Source: Mycocentrospora acerina
Lineage: Eukaryota; Ascomycota; Dothideomycetes; Pleosporales
Assembly (NCBI GenBank): GCA_022701365.1
Contig: JAKUHH010000380.1
Coordinates: forward strand, 24,555-88,554
Length of the DNA: 64,000 bases
Direction of reading: 5' to 3'
Both the position numbers and the translations under genes were made by a program. The notes below the pieces were generated by a model that was given only the letters and a program-made list of their open reading frames with translations, did no database searches and was not told the origin of the DNA. Positions 22,722-35,663 of this stretch are shown here, one piece after another. The number at the start of each line of letters is the position of its first letter. Positions within the stretch are counted from its first letter, which is position 1.

Positions 22722-23149
22722 AAATGCTCAAGTACCAACCACAGAGAGAGTTCTTGTAAAGCTAAGCGTAGCTCTCTGGAATCCTCTAGAAGGCGCAATT
22801 TGTAAATTCAAATGGCGGCTAAGATCGTACGAGTTGGAGCATAGCAGATGACTTACCCTGGTCGAGTTGACTGTAGACGTGGATGTCAAGACAAGATATA
22901 GCAAACACAAGAACAGCGGAGTACGTGATTTAATAGATACCGCGATACACCGTGTCTATGCATTCTTTGCGCAGATTCACTTAATGCATACCTATCGCCA
23001 AAACTATCTTAAGTAGACATAAGATTATTAAACCACACACAATTGTTAGCTCTCTGGGATTTTGTACTTGAGAAAATATTTAATACATGCAAACCTTCTG
23101 TTCTACTTAAACTTACTTAGGAGCTTAATAGTGCCGCCCCTTCGTGACT
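22722..23149. other. Gene-free stretch
   Basis: No supported feature. Confidence 0.3.
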
Positions 23150-23760
23150 GTACTGGTAGAGGTGCTAGATCAGCATCAGAAAACTTATTACTACGCGAGG
23201 CACCTACCACCTTTTTCTGCGTTTAGTTACTCCCTCAGGGGGCTTTAAAGCTTTACCCTTACGCTTTTGGGATAATTAGAAAGCTTTCTTGACATTATTT
23301 TCCTATTTCTTGCGGTCCCGTTCAGCTGCCTAATTAGCCTTCTCTTCTTTTCCAACTGCCCTAGCTGCCTCTCTTGCTACACGCTTCTCCTGGGCAGTTT
23401 TCTCCTCAAATAGCTTATGAGCCTTCTTTAGCTCCTATGTATTAACCTTTTAGAGTTGTAGCTCTTATTCTTCTAACTCCTTTACCATTTTTCTCTAGTT
23501 TCCAAGGTGACCAAAAATAGCACCACCATTGTACCTCTGGCGTTGCTACAGATCTAAAAGTTTGCTACGCTTCTTTTACTTCTTGTTAATAGTAAAATTT
23601 TCTTTCAGCCCATTGTTTTCAATAGAGAGTAGCTCATTTCGAACTTAAAGGAAGCGGAATGATTGGCTAAGCTTCTTAGCCTCCTACATGTTTACATCTT
23701 ATACTGTCTTGCTTACTAATCTTTCTAATCCCTCTTAACTATATAGGCCAAATTTTAAGC
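23150..23760 (-). mobile_element. Fot1/pogo-type transposase C-terminus, RIP-degraded
   Basis: The minus strand reads remnants of the Lys/Arg/Ala-rich tail found at 53690-54120 in the complete family A element (LKKAHKLFEEKTAQEKRVAR-like, then AKQAAERDRK-like). Stops are frequent. The rest of the element is not recognisable. Confidence 0.5.
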
Positions 23761-23780
23761 TTAAGCTTAAGCTTAAGCTT
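23755..23780. repeat. Short tandem repeat (TTAAGC)n
   Basis: About four copies of TTAAGC. A second small tandem repeat, GAGTAGGTTTTT, lies at about 23985-24012. Confidence 0.7.
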
Positions 23781-24360
23781 GAAATTTTTTGCAACTCTTA
23801 CTTTATTTAACTGAACTTCAAGATCTTATCTGCGTTAAAAAGTAAGACCTGTGTAGCTTTAAAAGATTTCAGTTTTGTCTTTATCTTTAAGGAGTTTTTC
23901 CACGCTTTCTAGAAGAGAACTACAAAGATACCTTTTTTTTAAAGGTAGAGGGCCCGAACTTGTGTTAAGGTAATTAGAAACCTTTTGAGTAGGTTTTTGA
24001 GTAGGTTTTTGAGAAACCTTAAATATAGTTACATTAATTAGCTTGAGCGTGAAGATTAAATGTGTGGGAAGGATATTAACAAGGATTATGTCCCTATTTT
24101 AACAATTCGAGAAAGTCATAGAACTTGTAATATATAGCCATTAACAAGGAGTAAGTAATAATATCTTCGAGGAGAGACATTTTTAAGATTAAATTCATAA
24201 ACTCAAAGATCAGGCTTGTGACAGAGCTCTGCATTCTCATTTTAATCTTCTAGACATCAACGCTAAGGATTTGCTTAATTCTAGGAGTACATAATATGAA
24301 TAACAACGAGCGGCAGGGAGTGCGGTTAACATAATAAACCCACACCAGTAGTGCTAGCGC
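23781..24360. other. AT-rich gene-free stretch
   Basis: No feature apart from the short GAGTAGGTTTTT repeat. Confidence 0.35.
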
Positions 24361-27300
24361 TTAAGCCCACATCTGCTTGAAATTTTCATCAAAGTTCTCC
24401 CGCAAACGCTGAAAGGCCTTCAGCACATTTGGTAGACGTAAATCCTCGTCAACATCATCGCTCCGCTCTTCCACATCATCAACTTCATCAGCCCAAACGT
24501 TAGACAGGGCCAGGCTATCGCCTCGTTGCCTTGCCGTTTCGCTGCTCTCGACTTGTAGTTTGTCACCCTCCAATTCCTCGTGCGTGTCACCGCTGCCCAT
24601 CAGGTCAGTCATATCTGCCTCGGGCGCGGAGGAGGATTTCATGTAGTTTGTCAGACTTGTTATGATCGTTGCCAGGACAAGAGAGAAATCTAGTTATCTG
24701 TCAGTACTCAGCCATAAAGCGAGAAGACTGACATACCGTTCAGATAGAACCAGACATCAGATTTGCGAATCTTATTTGCTCGTTCTAGTGCATTCAAATC
24801 ACCATGCTTGTAGAAATCGTACAAGTAGGCGTTGAGTGGAATCGTAGACTCTGGTTGGACAGGCAAGTACGGAACAACAGCTTCTTCCAGAAAGACACCA
24901 GAACGTACAGTACCACAGAGATCGGATATGCTATCGAAGTTGTCACCGTGGCCCGAAAGTGCGACGAACGGGGAGCGGATAACTGTGTGCTGATGATCTG
25001 CACCCGGTGCAAAGTTAAACTGTTCTCCTGAACCAATCCGCATTCTACTAAGAGGCAACGAATCCTCTGGATCCTTAAGGTGCTGGTCTGCGAAAGTCTT
25101 AACGTAAGTGCTAAATATCGCCAAAGTTTCCTTGTTGTGGGCTCGGAGTATCTTTTCCGCTTTCTTCGGCAATGGTGGTAAGAAGACAATCGAAGACGAT
25201 CGCTTCACAACCTCCTCAATAAACTCCTTGTCGGCGATCTTACATTGTTGCCGACCAAATATGTGTGACAAAACCAGCATGAGCGTCAAGCAAACACGCT
25301 GTGGGTTGGTATTGATGTCCTGGCAGAGCTTGTGAAAGTAGCCCGAGCTGAGAAGAACGTGGAAGGCCCAAGCGGAGTTCTCAGTATAGTATAAGTGTGA
25401 GACACATCCAGCAAAATTGATCGGAGAACCATTAACATCGAGCAAAGATTGACGTCGGAGATACTCAATCGAGAACCGGAGGTGATGTAGTACAGCCATC
25501 TTAGATGTGGGAGAGCCAAGGTAGAGTCGAGGCTGCGAAAAGATAGAATTGATTGTGCGAATCGCGAAGTCCGAATTGTTTGAGCCATGGAGCAAAGTAG
25601 CTAATCGCAAGATAAGTGATGTTGTGATAGGGAAATGGCCATTAAGATCCGGAAGTTGCGAACTCAAGAGGCGAAACACTCCTTGGACAGAGAGTCCAAG
25701 AAAGACGACGTTTCCAAGGACATCAAACCCTCTTCGACCAGCGCGACCAGCACACTGACGAAAGTTGAGCGCAGTAAGAAATACAGAGTCTCCAGCAAAA
25801 ACTACGGTTTTACAGGGCATATTGATACCCAGTGCGAGAGTGCCTGTGGCAATCACAACCTGTAGATAGCTTTTGCGGAAAAGTATTTCCACCACCTGAC
25901 GATATTTTCGGTTCATCCCTGCATGATGGATGCCGATGCCTCGGCCTAGAGCGCTAATAAGCCATTCGGAGATGCCGCGTTCACGGAGTTGCTGCTTGTA
26001 CTCATCGAGCTCAGACTGAAGGAGTTTCTTCGTATTGGCGAAGTGGAAACCATTGATTGGAGCACAAGGATCAAAAGTATCCCACTTGCTACGCTCTGCA
26101 GACCCAGCCTCGCGTTCACGGTCTAGCTTCGACACTTTTTCCTGATCACCCTCATCACGATTGTAATTACCCCCACGCTTGGCCTTGTTCTTGCTGGTAC
26201 CCTTTCCATTCTTGAATCTGGCCTTTGCTTCGTTTTGCCCTTTTTTGAACTCTTCAAACTCAGCAACTTTCCTTTTCCACGAGACATTAGAATCCTTCCA
26301 TACTGCCTCGTTCATCTCGAGCTCTTTCACCACATCCCTCATCAATTCCTCACACTGACCACGATCATAGTTGAAAACAATGGCTGGAAGGCCATTCTTG
26401 GCATGAATATCGGTAAGTGCTGGAAGGATAATGGAAGAAAGGCTCTGTGCATCAACCTTTCGGGCATTACATTCGTCTCCACAAATGTGGTTGGTTGTGA
26501 GAATGTCGCGAACAGTAGGTTCGACAAGTGCTTTGCTGAGATCCTCATGGACCTTTTGGAATGGCGAGTCCTCATTGTTCATCCATCCAAGAAGTTGATC
26601 TTTTAGTGCCTTCTCCCATTCAAAGATGTGAATCTTCTTAATTATGTCTGGAAGTGCCTGGTGGGGATTGAGGTTGGGTGGTACAATGTAATGCTCAGTC
26701 GCATATTTTTCCATTGTCTGCCAAAGCCGAAGGCAGTCGCGAGCCTCCAAGTGTAAGTCCTTTGGCATTCCCCGAAATTTGTTGCCCAAACTAGCAACGG
26801 GATGGACGAACTTAAATGCCTCTGTCCCGTCCAGCCCTGGTGTGTAAATAAGGCTGCTGGTTGGTAGACCTGAAAAGCAGAAGCGCTCTGGTGGAATGTA
26901 GATGAATTTCCGCAAGTCCGAATATCGATGGTGGTGCTCAATTGTGATAAGTTTGTTCCCGTTTGCTTCTTGAGTCGATGCAAGCCAGCTACTGAACTCT
27001 TTTGGGTTGCCAACAGTTGCAGAGAGGGCAATGATTGGGCAAGGTGACTGCAGCAGCAACTGTTCCCAGACCACACCGTCTTCCGCCTGACCGATACAAT
27101 GGACTTCGTCAAAAATTATCCGCTTGATCCGGCAACTCCATGAGTTCTTCTTCTCAGCATGGGCTGGAGCTAGCAGCATGATCTGTAGAATATGTGGCAC
27201 AGTCACTAAGATTTGACAACCAGTAGCATTATTGATCCGATAATCTCGCGTATGGATTGCCCAGACCGATTTTCCTGGGAGCTTGAACGACTTGGAGAAG

Positions 27301-29861
27301 CGTGCTTGGACTTCAGCCGCGATCTGATTGACTAGCGCTTTGGTTGGCGCGACGTAAACAATAACCCCATCGTCATCATTAGTGAGAACTTGCTTCATCG
27401 CATAAAAAGAGATGAATGTTTTTCCAGCACTAGTTGGTGCAACAACAAACAAAGACTGGTTATCGTCAATCGCATCGAGGACTTCACGCTGCCATGCATC
27501 CGGGTGGAACGGAACACGGCTGTCTGGAGCCGAGTCAATAGCTCTTTCGAGATAAGGTCCGCAATGCTCCAGCTGGAAGATCTTTGCACCACCTGGGACG
27601 TGTAAATGGGTGGAGTCAACGTCGGCAACCGTCGAACCTTTGGAGATTACTGCCTTATTGAATATGCCAGTGAAAGCAAGTGGCCGACTAGCAGCATTCA
27701 CTTGGTAGTTGAGTGAAGAAATTCCAAGTAGCTTCGATATCATCTCCAAGCAGACCACGATCTCCGGGGTCACTCCGGAATCCATCGTCAGGAATCTTGG
27801 AAGAGCATCCCAGATCAAAGCTACCATGCTGACACCAGTATTTATGTCTGTGCTAGTACGATGATTCATCCAGATCCGAAACAGACAGTCGACCATGTAA
27901 AGCTCCACCTCTGGCCTAATTTGGCTGGATTGTTGCAGTGTATTAGAGTAGTCCCGCGTTGTGGTGTACCGAAGTTCCAGGTTATGTTGTAACATAAGCT
28001 CCTTACATCTTACTTTCCAGGAAGTAGCTTCGACGTCTTCTTTAGATTGAGCTCTTGCTGCTTTGATAGCGGCTGCCGACTCAAGAGCGGCTGCTTTTCC
28101 ACCCTTTTTCGTTGAATCCCCTATTTTCTTACCACTTTTACAACTCGCTTCGTTTTTGGGCTGTTGTAAATCGTCAAATCTCACCACGATAGAATCCCTT
28201 CGCTTTTTGGATGGCTTCACTCTCTGTTTCACGATGATCGTTTCTGGATCCAAGGCCTTCCCAGCTGCATTTGTAAGACTAGCTGCATATGCGTGCATTT
28301 CAGCCATAAACCTATCATTTCGACGGCGAGCAAAGAAACCGAGCTTCTGCGTTGGCCCATTTATCACAATGGCGTTTTTATGGTTGTGCCAATGCGATAG
28401 TTCTTCAAAAACTTTTACATTGTCTGGGTTAGAACTATTCAAGAGCCCACCGTCTAGTTGCAGATGGACTGGAGCAAGATGCCTATCGAAAATATCGTTC
28501 TTGAAGGGGAGAACGGACCGCTCGTTGCTGGGAGTCGAGTCACAACAGCGGGAAAAGCCTTTGGAATCCTGATAGTCAGTCGTATTTTCCATCACGAGTT
28601 TCCTCTCAAATCTGCCCCCGGAAGCGTGAACGAGTGCGTCAAGCAAGGTGTCGTATTTCTTTTTGATAGCCGGGTTGGCTAGTAACTTACTACGAAGGCA
28701 GGTATCGCGGGTCAAAGAGGCGAGTAAGAACCCGTCAAGCAAATCCGCAAGATTGGTAGGGAGACTCAGGAGGCTGAGCTGCTCTAAAAGTTCGTGGTCA
28801 CGGAGTAGGTTAGCGGCCGTTTGTGTAAATGCACTAATGAGTTTCACGACAGTGTTTTTTGTTGTAATCGACGGCCTCCGGTTGGCGAGTGAGAGATATT
28901 GAAGTGCAGCAGTATGGAGCAGGAAAGTAGAGGCTTCCTCAGCAAGTATCACGCCATCGCGCATCGCTATATGGAGAACGAGAATGGAGATCACGTCTCT
29001 CTCAGAAGGTTCAACGATCCCTCTCAAGTCTTGCATGGCAGGCATTTTGGTAGTGGAATCATTAGGAGAAACTGCAGTACCACAGAAAGTACCAAGATCT
29101 CTCACAAACTGCTGTCGTGAGGACTCTAGGACCACAGTCATCGCCTATGACGGTATTAGAACAAGAAACACCGTGGCAGTACAATATTATAACATACCTT
29201 GCTGTCTGAGCATCGTAACTCATTGATCAAGGCGACATTGAATTGATTACCAATAAACCACGAAATCATCGCTCGGAGGTTGACTTTTCGCTGATGTGTG
29301 ATACGTGAAGATACGACTGAGTCTTTGGGAATAGCACCATCGTGACACATGACAAATAAAGTGCCACTTTCATTGAGGTATTGCACAAACTCGGCATCCG
29401 TATATGAGGAGAATCGCTTGACGATGACTCTGTTAATAAAGTTTACATTGCGCACCAGATGTCTGAAGATGACCGATCGAGCCAGAGCGTACTTAGGATA
29501 ATCTCTCTGGCCGGAGTTTGTTGGAATACACAGATCTTCATTTTGGTCAAAGCAGACAATCTGAAATCGACATCTTCTTGAGAGTAGTTCTTGGAGCAAT
29601 TTCTCGACGTTATAGACTGCATGAAGCAATTGAGAGCCAGCTAATTAAATTGTTAATTTTATGACAATCTCTAATTGAATCTACCTATGAGTACTTACTT
29701 CTGAAGTTAAGCTTTGGATCAGAGAAGCATCGAAGCAGAAGCGAATCAAACTCAACAAGGAACAGTTCGCTACCAGCGTAGTCACCAATGAGATCTACGT
29801 GACGGGAGAAGACAGAATTGTACCAGATCAAAACAGCGTCTCCTTCTGCATTGCGGCCCAT
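24361..29861 (-). CDS. DDX60-like DExH-box RNA helicase
   Basis: Four exons on the minus strand: 29861-29699, 29640-29198, 29144-24737 and 24689-24361, all with GT-AG introns (GTAAGT, GTATGT, GTATGT donors); phases agree and give 1780 aa. The N-terminal part (ELFLVEFDSLLLRCFSD, QLLHAVYNVEKLL, FIGNQFNVALINELR) matches the conserved N-domain of DDX60 relatives. Helicase motifs: Walker A APTSAGKTF (771-779), DEVH (881-884), SAT (910-912), IATGTLALGINMP and QCAGRAGRR (1332-1340). A Lys-rich linker lies between the RecA domains. Length and layout agree with DDX60 (Ski2-like superfamily 2). Vertebrate DDX60 supports RNA sensing and viral RNA decay; the fungal role is not established. The gene shows no RIP damage. 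Confidence 0.9.
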
Positions 29862-30689
29862 GGTTGTGACAACAAGAAAATCTCGTCGAACAGATTAATA
29901 TCTTCTGTACGTGTAGAAACTATACCCAGTACCTAAGCATAAGCACCGCAAGTGTTGTGTGACCCAAGGTATCAAAGAATAATGCAAGACAAACGTTAGA
30001 CTATGTACGTGGTAGTGCAATATTGTACCTTCTAAGGGGTCCGTTCCGTTAAATACTCCAGAGGCTGGCTGGTTTGGTAGAAGCCCGAGATAATGCAGCC
30101 ACGTAGTTTTGGTGTTCCTGAAATCCCTCATATGCTCGCTGTTATGGAAACCCCTGTGCTTCTGCTAACGCCGTCTGCTTGCTTGTTCGACCCGATCTAT
30201 GTTAAAATAGCATTGAAATCTTCGCGAAACCGCGTTCACATTCTAGGTATTCCAACCATACCATTGATCAACATACCGCTCGTAAGATAATGACACTCCA
30301 ATATTGCTTCCCAATACTTCAACGATTGCCGGTTACGTCTCGCTTGCTGTCACACGAGAACTGTTGAGCTGTGTTGTGCGGTGTCCGAGGATGCATACCC
30401 CGCTCCCAAGCACAGCAACCCTGCCACATCTTGCACATTCGACGAAAACAAGCCCCCAATCCCAGGGCCGTAAATTGACTCTGTCCTGATACCTATCTAC
30501 ACTTGTGAGAGCTAATTTTAAGAGCAACGATTGAATTTTAGTATAATAAAGGGCTTAGAAAGAGTTACTTGCGTAAACTACGTAAAGCTACGTTAAGCTA
30601 CGTCAATTAAGTCTAATAGTAGGGATTGAACGAAGACAATTTTCTACATTAACGAACGTAATACAAACTCATTGGGCATTTCACGGAGC
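29862..30689. other. Intergenic DNA
   Basis: Upstream region of the helicase gene. Short frames only. A small ACGTAAAGCTACGTTAAGCT-like direct repeat is at 30575-30605. Confidence 0.35.
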
Positions 30690-31215
30690 ACACTGTTGGT
30701 GGATACAAGCTGCTTATGACTGATGGCCACGAGCGCCACTGATCGCTTGAGTTCCAGGATATCTGCAAGGAGAGCATTATTATCACTCTCTACATGCCTG
30801 CTTATCTCCCGCATATTCTGCAGCCACTTGACGTTGGGTGCTTTGCCGCCTTAAATTGTACGTACAATAAGGAGGTGGGAGCCTCGGCAAACAGCTATAT
30901 CAACCATATTGACAAGGAGGTATTCTTAGCTGCTTTTTTGGCGGCATACAAGGGCGTCATCTCGTCTAGTAGTATCAGATCTAGTTTCAGAGCAACAGTC
31001 TTAGTTCTAAATGACTCAGAGGATCTGTTATCAAAGCTTGAAAACAAGCCTCATGGGTCGAGACCACCTCTGCCTATCACCACCCCATTGCAGCTAAAAA
31101 GACCGAGTAAATTTCTTGAGATAGCAGCTCAATCAATACTCATCCTTCATCGAATTCGGTCTTATGAAGTTTTATCACCAGTACCCGTTATTGAGATGAC
31201 GCACGCAGTATCATA
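30690..31215 (+). mobile_element. Pogo-type transposase relic
   Basis: Reads LLMTDGHERH, stop, SLEFQDICKESIII, then from 30794 an open stretch: LQPLDVGCFAALN, YINHIDKEVFLAAFLAAYK, SSSIRSSFRATVLV. These are the second and third DDE-1 regions of a pogo-like transposase. No start, no first catalytic region, and a stop inside: inactive. It lies between the divergent helicase and E3 ligase genes. Confidence 0.65.
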
Positions 31216-31631
31216 CTATTAGATTTAGGATCACGATGATAAGTCATCATCAGTCCTGTGGCAGCTGTATGAAGATGATTCATGCAACGCCGCCACATTG
31301 ATCGGTAGCTCTCAATTTAAGCGAGATAAGCCTGGTCGTTCTGAATTGCCCGCTGCACATCCAGCAAGATCATTGCAGTGTAATTTAAGCCATAGAGATT
31401 AGCGAGCTGAGCACATGGCTGGGCGCTTATGGCTGCTGCTAAAAACGCGTGATACTAAGTTTCATGATTCTATTCATCTGAGGTTCACACGGGTGCGGTG
31501 TCGTATATCATTAGCCCTGCGCCACGATGTGCAATTGGCTTACTTGACGTTACACAGCAGCGCATTCGAACTTTAAGCAAAAGGAGGCTGGAGCCTGATC
31601 TCTAACCCCACCTTACCACCACTTCTCCACG

Positions 31632-34253
31632 ATGGAGAACAAAATATGCCGCTTCTTTGTCGCTGGACGCTGCTTGAACAGGGAGACATGTCGCTTCCAA
31701 CATCCTGATACGGTCCTCACCCCCCTCTCTCCCGAATGCAAAGCAGAACTTATTAGCCTCTCGCAGTCGGGCGGCTCCGTTCTAAAAGCGAAGATACCTT
31801 GCAAATTCTATCTCCAAGGCACATGTACCAGGGGAGACTTCTGTACCTTCGAGCATTCAAACCCGACTACAGCCATAGCTACAGTCTTCCGTCCCGTATC
31901 CAGGGACACTAGGTCGAGCATACCGTGCAGATACTTTCAAAGAAATATCTGTAAAATGGAAGAGCTATGCCCCTTCAGTCACGACATTCAAGGTAATCTA
32001 GTCATGCCGAAGACGCTGTCGGATCACAAGCCCATCACGGACATTGGCCTCGCTGCATCTACTTGGGCGCGCTCCAATCCTTCCTTCAAAGAGCATGATG
32101 AAACCAAACTACCAAGGAACATTGGAGGGGCCACCGTGGATTTTGCTGACGGGGTCTCTGTTTCGACAATCTATTTGATTTCGGACTTCTCCGCCGTGTT
32201 CACATCCGACCTACCCCAACATACATCCGTTCAAGATTTAGTGGACCTCTTGAGTAGCAGGGGCTTTCCCCAGGTAACTCCCGATTGTATTCGCTTCAAA
32301 CACATTCCGGAAAACCTCCATAAGACAGCTGTAATTAAAGTCCGTGATCCAGACTTTGCCAACAAGCTTCTCCAGTGCCTTGGGGATACCCCTGTCCGTC
32401 TCAGGGATGTGGAAGTTCACGTGTCGAAAATGCAACTTGGAGGGGAGACAGAATCCGGCATGAATCGGCTCCAGCTCACCGGCGTTACATGTTCATGGTT
32501 CAATCCTTCCAAGGTGGCTTATCTCCAATATGAGACGGATTGGAAAGCGAAGTGGGCACTCGAACGAATCAAGGGCCCGGACTCAAACCAGCTCATGGGA
32601 CGGAAACTCGATGTCACGTATCAACCAGTTCGGTCCTTGCAAGTGGGCAATCTTGACCCAAACACGAACGAAGCCGGACTTCGACGCTTTCTTCCTTCTC
32701 CACAGCCCATTAAGGTGACTTGGGGACCTCAATCCCACATGTACACTGCAAAACAGCTAGAAGAAAGAGCTATCACGCAACTTCGATCTCACGGTACTCT
32801 CATAGAAGAGTGTACTCCCCGTCCCCAAAAGGGGCGAAGTAGAACGAAAATCATCGCCAAGTTCAGCGAAGCAGAGGCAGCCCGTAATGCGGTCAAGAAG
32901 ATGCACGAAACCCGTCTCGATCCCGACTCGAATGATAAGATGCAAGTTACTCCTCTCGTGTCCATTAAATTGTCGGTCTCCTCTCGAATCCTAGCAGCCA
33001 TTCGACCACAACTCGACCCTCTTGTTGACCAAACATGGCGAACGGATTACGTTCAGATCAAAAGCTACGAAGCTCTGGGCAAACAATACGCCCAAGTCCG
33101 CATTTTTGGCCAGTCCAGAGAGCCAGTTGCCAAGGCCAAGTCGGCCGTGGAGAAGCTCCTTGCTGGTCAGATCGCCGCCGACGGAAATGGCCCGATCACA
33201 GACACGTTCTACTTTAGACCTTCGTCAAAGAGCTTTCTGAACGATCTCGGAGCCGCACATGGTGTTTTCATACACCAGGATCTACATCGATCGGTTCTTC
33301 GACTATACGGAGACGACACGGGTATCGAACAAGTCGAACGCGCTCTAGTGGCGAAATGTGCAGAACTAAAGGAACATTCCCACACCGTCATTCTTGATCC
33401 CGAGGCTCTGGCTTTTGCCCTCAAAGGAGGATTTCGACAAATTGTCGCCGCTCTTGGAAAGGACAAAGTAAAGCTAGATATCATCAATAACCCGAAGCGA
33501 ATCATCGTCAAAGGCTCCACGAAGGATGCGGTCCAGATACAAGAAATCCTCACATCGTGTGCATTTCCTTCATCGGAAACACAAATCGCCGGGCTCTCCA
33601 TCAGCGGGGACGACTCCGAGCTATTCTGTCCGGTCTGCTTCACCCCACCAGAAGCGCCTATCAAGACGTCATGCGGCCACTTCTATTGCAGTTCCTGCCT
33701 CGTCTCGCAGTGCACGTCTGCCGATTCTTTCCCGCTCAAATGCCTCGGGGAGGGCGCTGTCTGTGGCTCTCCAATAACTCTTGCCGACGTGAAGAAAGTT
33801 CTTTCTAGGACTGAATACGATAATCTTCTCCAGACATCCGTGACCTCATACCTTCGCAGTCGAACAACCGAATTCCAATACTGCTCTACACCAGACTGCG
33901 ACCGCTTCTATAGAATCTCAAACACTGAAAAGCCTCGAACCTTTGACTGCGACGGCTGCCTTAGCTCCATCTGCACGAGCTGCCACCAAAATCCCCATGA
34001 TGGGCTCACGTGTGAGGCCAACAAAGCCCTGATCAAAGCTGCTTTGGAGGGAGACGAAGAACTCGCGAAGTGGAAGAAAGACAATGATGTGCGAGACTGC
34101 CCCAAGTGCGGGGTGCCGATTGAGAAAGCGTTTGGTTGCAATCACATGGAATGCATCTCGTGCAAGATCCACATCTGCTGGTTCTGTATGAAGACGTTTG
34201 GTAGCGGAGGAGAGACCTACAAACACATGGAGCGGACACATGGCAACATGTAG
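31632..34253 (+). CDS. CCCH zinc-finger / RING-IBR-RING E3 ubiquitin ligase
   Basis: One uninterrupted frame of 873 aa from the ATG at 31632. The N-terminus has three canonical C-x7-C-x5-C-x3-H RNA-binding fingers: C6/C14/C20/H24, C57/C65/C71/H75 and C99/C107/C113/H117. The middle has segments resembling RRM or KH modules (ISLQVGNLDPN-like near 335, IIVKGSTKDAVQIQE near 630). The C-terminus is a complete RBR: RING1 from FCPVCFTPPEAPIKTSCGHF (about 666), IBR near 735-800 and RING2 from CPKCGVPIEKAFGC, where C836 is the expected catalytic thioester Cys. RBR ligases pass ubiquitin through that Cys. The three CCCH fingers suggest an RNA-bound target. The neighbouring helicase gene is divergent, 1.8 kb away. 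Confidence 0.88.
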   Translation: MENKICRFFVAGRCLNRETCRFQHPDTVLTPLSPECKAELISLSQSGGSVLKAKIPCKFYLQGTCTRGDFCTFEHSNPTTAIATVFRPVSRDTRSSIPCRYFQRNICKMEELCPFSHDIQGNLVMPKTLSDHKPITDIGLAASTWARSNPSFKEHDETKLPRNIGGATVDFADGVSVSTIYLISDFSAVFTSDLPQHTSVQDLVDLLSSRGFPQVTPDCIRFKHIPENLHKTAVIKVRDPDFANKLLQCLGDTPVRLRDVEVHVSKMQLGGETESGMNRLQLTGVTCSWFNPSKVAYLQYETDWKAKWALERIKGPDSNQLMGRKLDVTYQPVRSLQVGNLDPNTNEAGLRRFLPSPQPIKVTWGPQSHMYTAKQLEERAITQLRSHGTLIEECTPRPQKGRSRTKIIAKFSEAEAARNAVKKMHETRLDPDSNDKMQVTPLVSIKLSVSSRILAAIRPQLDPLVDQTWRTDYVQIKSYEALGKQYAQVRIFGQSREPVAKAKSAVEKLLAGQIAADGNGPITDTFYFRPSSKSFLNDLGAAHGVFIHQDLHRSVLRLYGDDTGIEQVERALVAKCAELKEHSHTVILDPEALAFALKGGFRQIVAALGKDKVKLDIINNPKRIIVKGSTKDAVQIQEILTSCAFPSSETQIAGLSISGDDSELFCPVCFTPPEAPIKTSCGHFYCSSCLVSQCTSADSFPLKCLGEGAVCGSPITLADVKKVLSRTEYDNLLQTSVTSYLRSRTTEFQYCSTPDCDRFYRISNTEKPRTFDCDGCLSSICTSCHQNPHDGLTCEANKALIKAALEGDEELAKWKKDNDVRDCPKCGVPIEKAFGCNHMECISCKIHICWFCMKTFGSGGETYKHMERTHGNM

Positions 34254-35663
34254 GTGGTGAGTCCAGGGTATAAATTGGGTCTCTTGCTATTCGGAAATTG
34301 TAGCTGGTGATGGCTTCTTATTCTTACGACCTAAGACGATGATGGGTAATCTTCTCTTCAAAGGGACAAATTCCGTAAAGTTTTTTTCAGCGTTAAGAGC
34401 GAAGTATAAGATGCCGACGAGAATGCTTGTTCCCTCGGGGTGTTCGTGCCCCGCCTTCTGTTAACGTATTACAATGCCTAATACGCTTCAACAATGCTAA
34501 CTTCTTTATACCCTATATATTGCCATAGTGCACCTCTATAACTCTCTAAATGAATCACCTATGCTATGTGGACTTACCACAGCACTTCTGTCCTGTTTGC
34601 GATTCCTTTCAACCGTTATCTCTGTTTCAGACGAATCATGTTGGTGCCCGCCTTGTGGGTATGATGTATTAAGCTATGGCCAAACAGAGAGGCATGGTTG
34701 TGAGGACGGTGTTGGAATATGTAGTGATTTTCTAGATCTGGTATCTTAGAGTGTTCCTTGCGGTTTCGAAGCATCGTCTCAGCCTTCACATATAGTCCTG
34801 CACTGACATAAGCTTCCGCATATGAAACGCACCAACGTTGAATGAGGTTCCCTAGAATGTAAAACAACTTGTCGTCCGATCGCCTGCCGGGTGTTGTCCT
34901 CCTGTTCCAATGGTATTCTCAGCTGCTCTTCTTCTTTTGTGGTGCCATATTCCAGCTTCCAAACATGCATCTCACCGATTGGAACCATGTTGTAGCATGT
35001 CTATCGTGCGACCTGTAAATACCACGATAGGGGGGGAAACTGTGGGCGCCTTGTTAACCATTGAAGTCTCAGGATAGAAAGATGACTCTCATGCCCTCTG
35101 CGAAGCTTCAAACTCTTCCATATGGGATACATATGGGATACATATGGAAAGTTCCTGTAACAGTCAATACTGGATATTTTTACGACTTGGGGTGCTTAAC
35201 GTTGTCCAAATTTAATTCCTAAGCGCTTGCATTTCCTTCTCAATCCACCCCTTTCCGTTTTCGCTCAGATGGAACTCTCGTGTTGTACTGTACAAGACTG
35301 ACTTTATCCATGTTAGCTTATTGCGGTGATAGTAATGAGGATTGTGAGGCAGCTCAGGTAGAGGCCGTGCCAGTGAGGCACTGCTAAGCGCCTAACAATG
35401 AGTGCCCATTTTAAGACCAAACGAACAAACAGAGCAAACAGAAACAAACTAAATAAACACTCTCAGCCCTACGTTACAGATGACCTAATAGTGTTTAGTG
35501 GTTCGATACAAAGATAGATTAATAAGACTTATACTGATTGAGCGGCGCTAAAACTACCCCACGGCTCGAGGATGCTAAGACCCCTCCATACCTGATCGGC
35601 GAAACTCTCGGAATCCACCATTACTCAAATCACTCTAAACCTCAGGATTCTTTAGTTCTTTAG
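34254..35663. other. Gene-free stretch
   Basis: No gene recognised. A short triplication of ATATGGGATAC occurs near 35120-35150. Confidence 0.4.

Noticed and set aside
28063..28572. Plus-strand open frame of 169 codons
   Set aside because: Lies entirely antisense to the DDX60-like helicase exon 3; a shadow frame.
33209..33664. Minus-strand open frame of 151 codons
   Set aside because: Antisense to the CCCH-RBR ligase coding region; a shadow frame.
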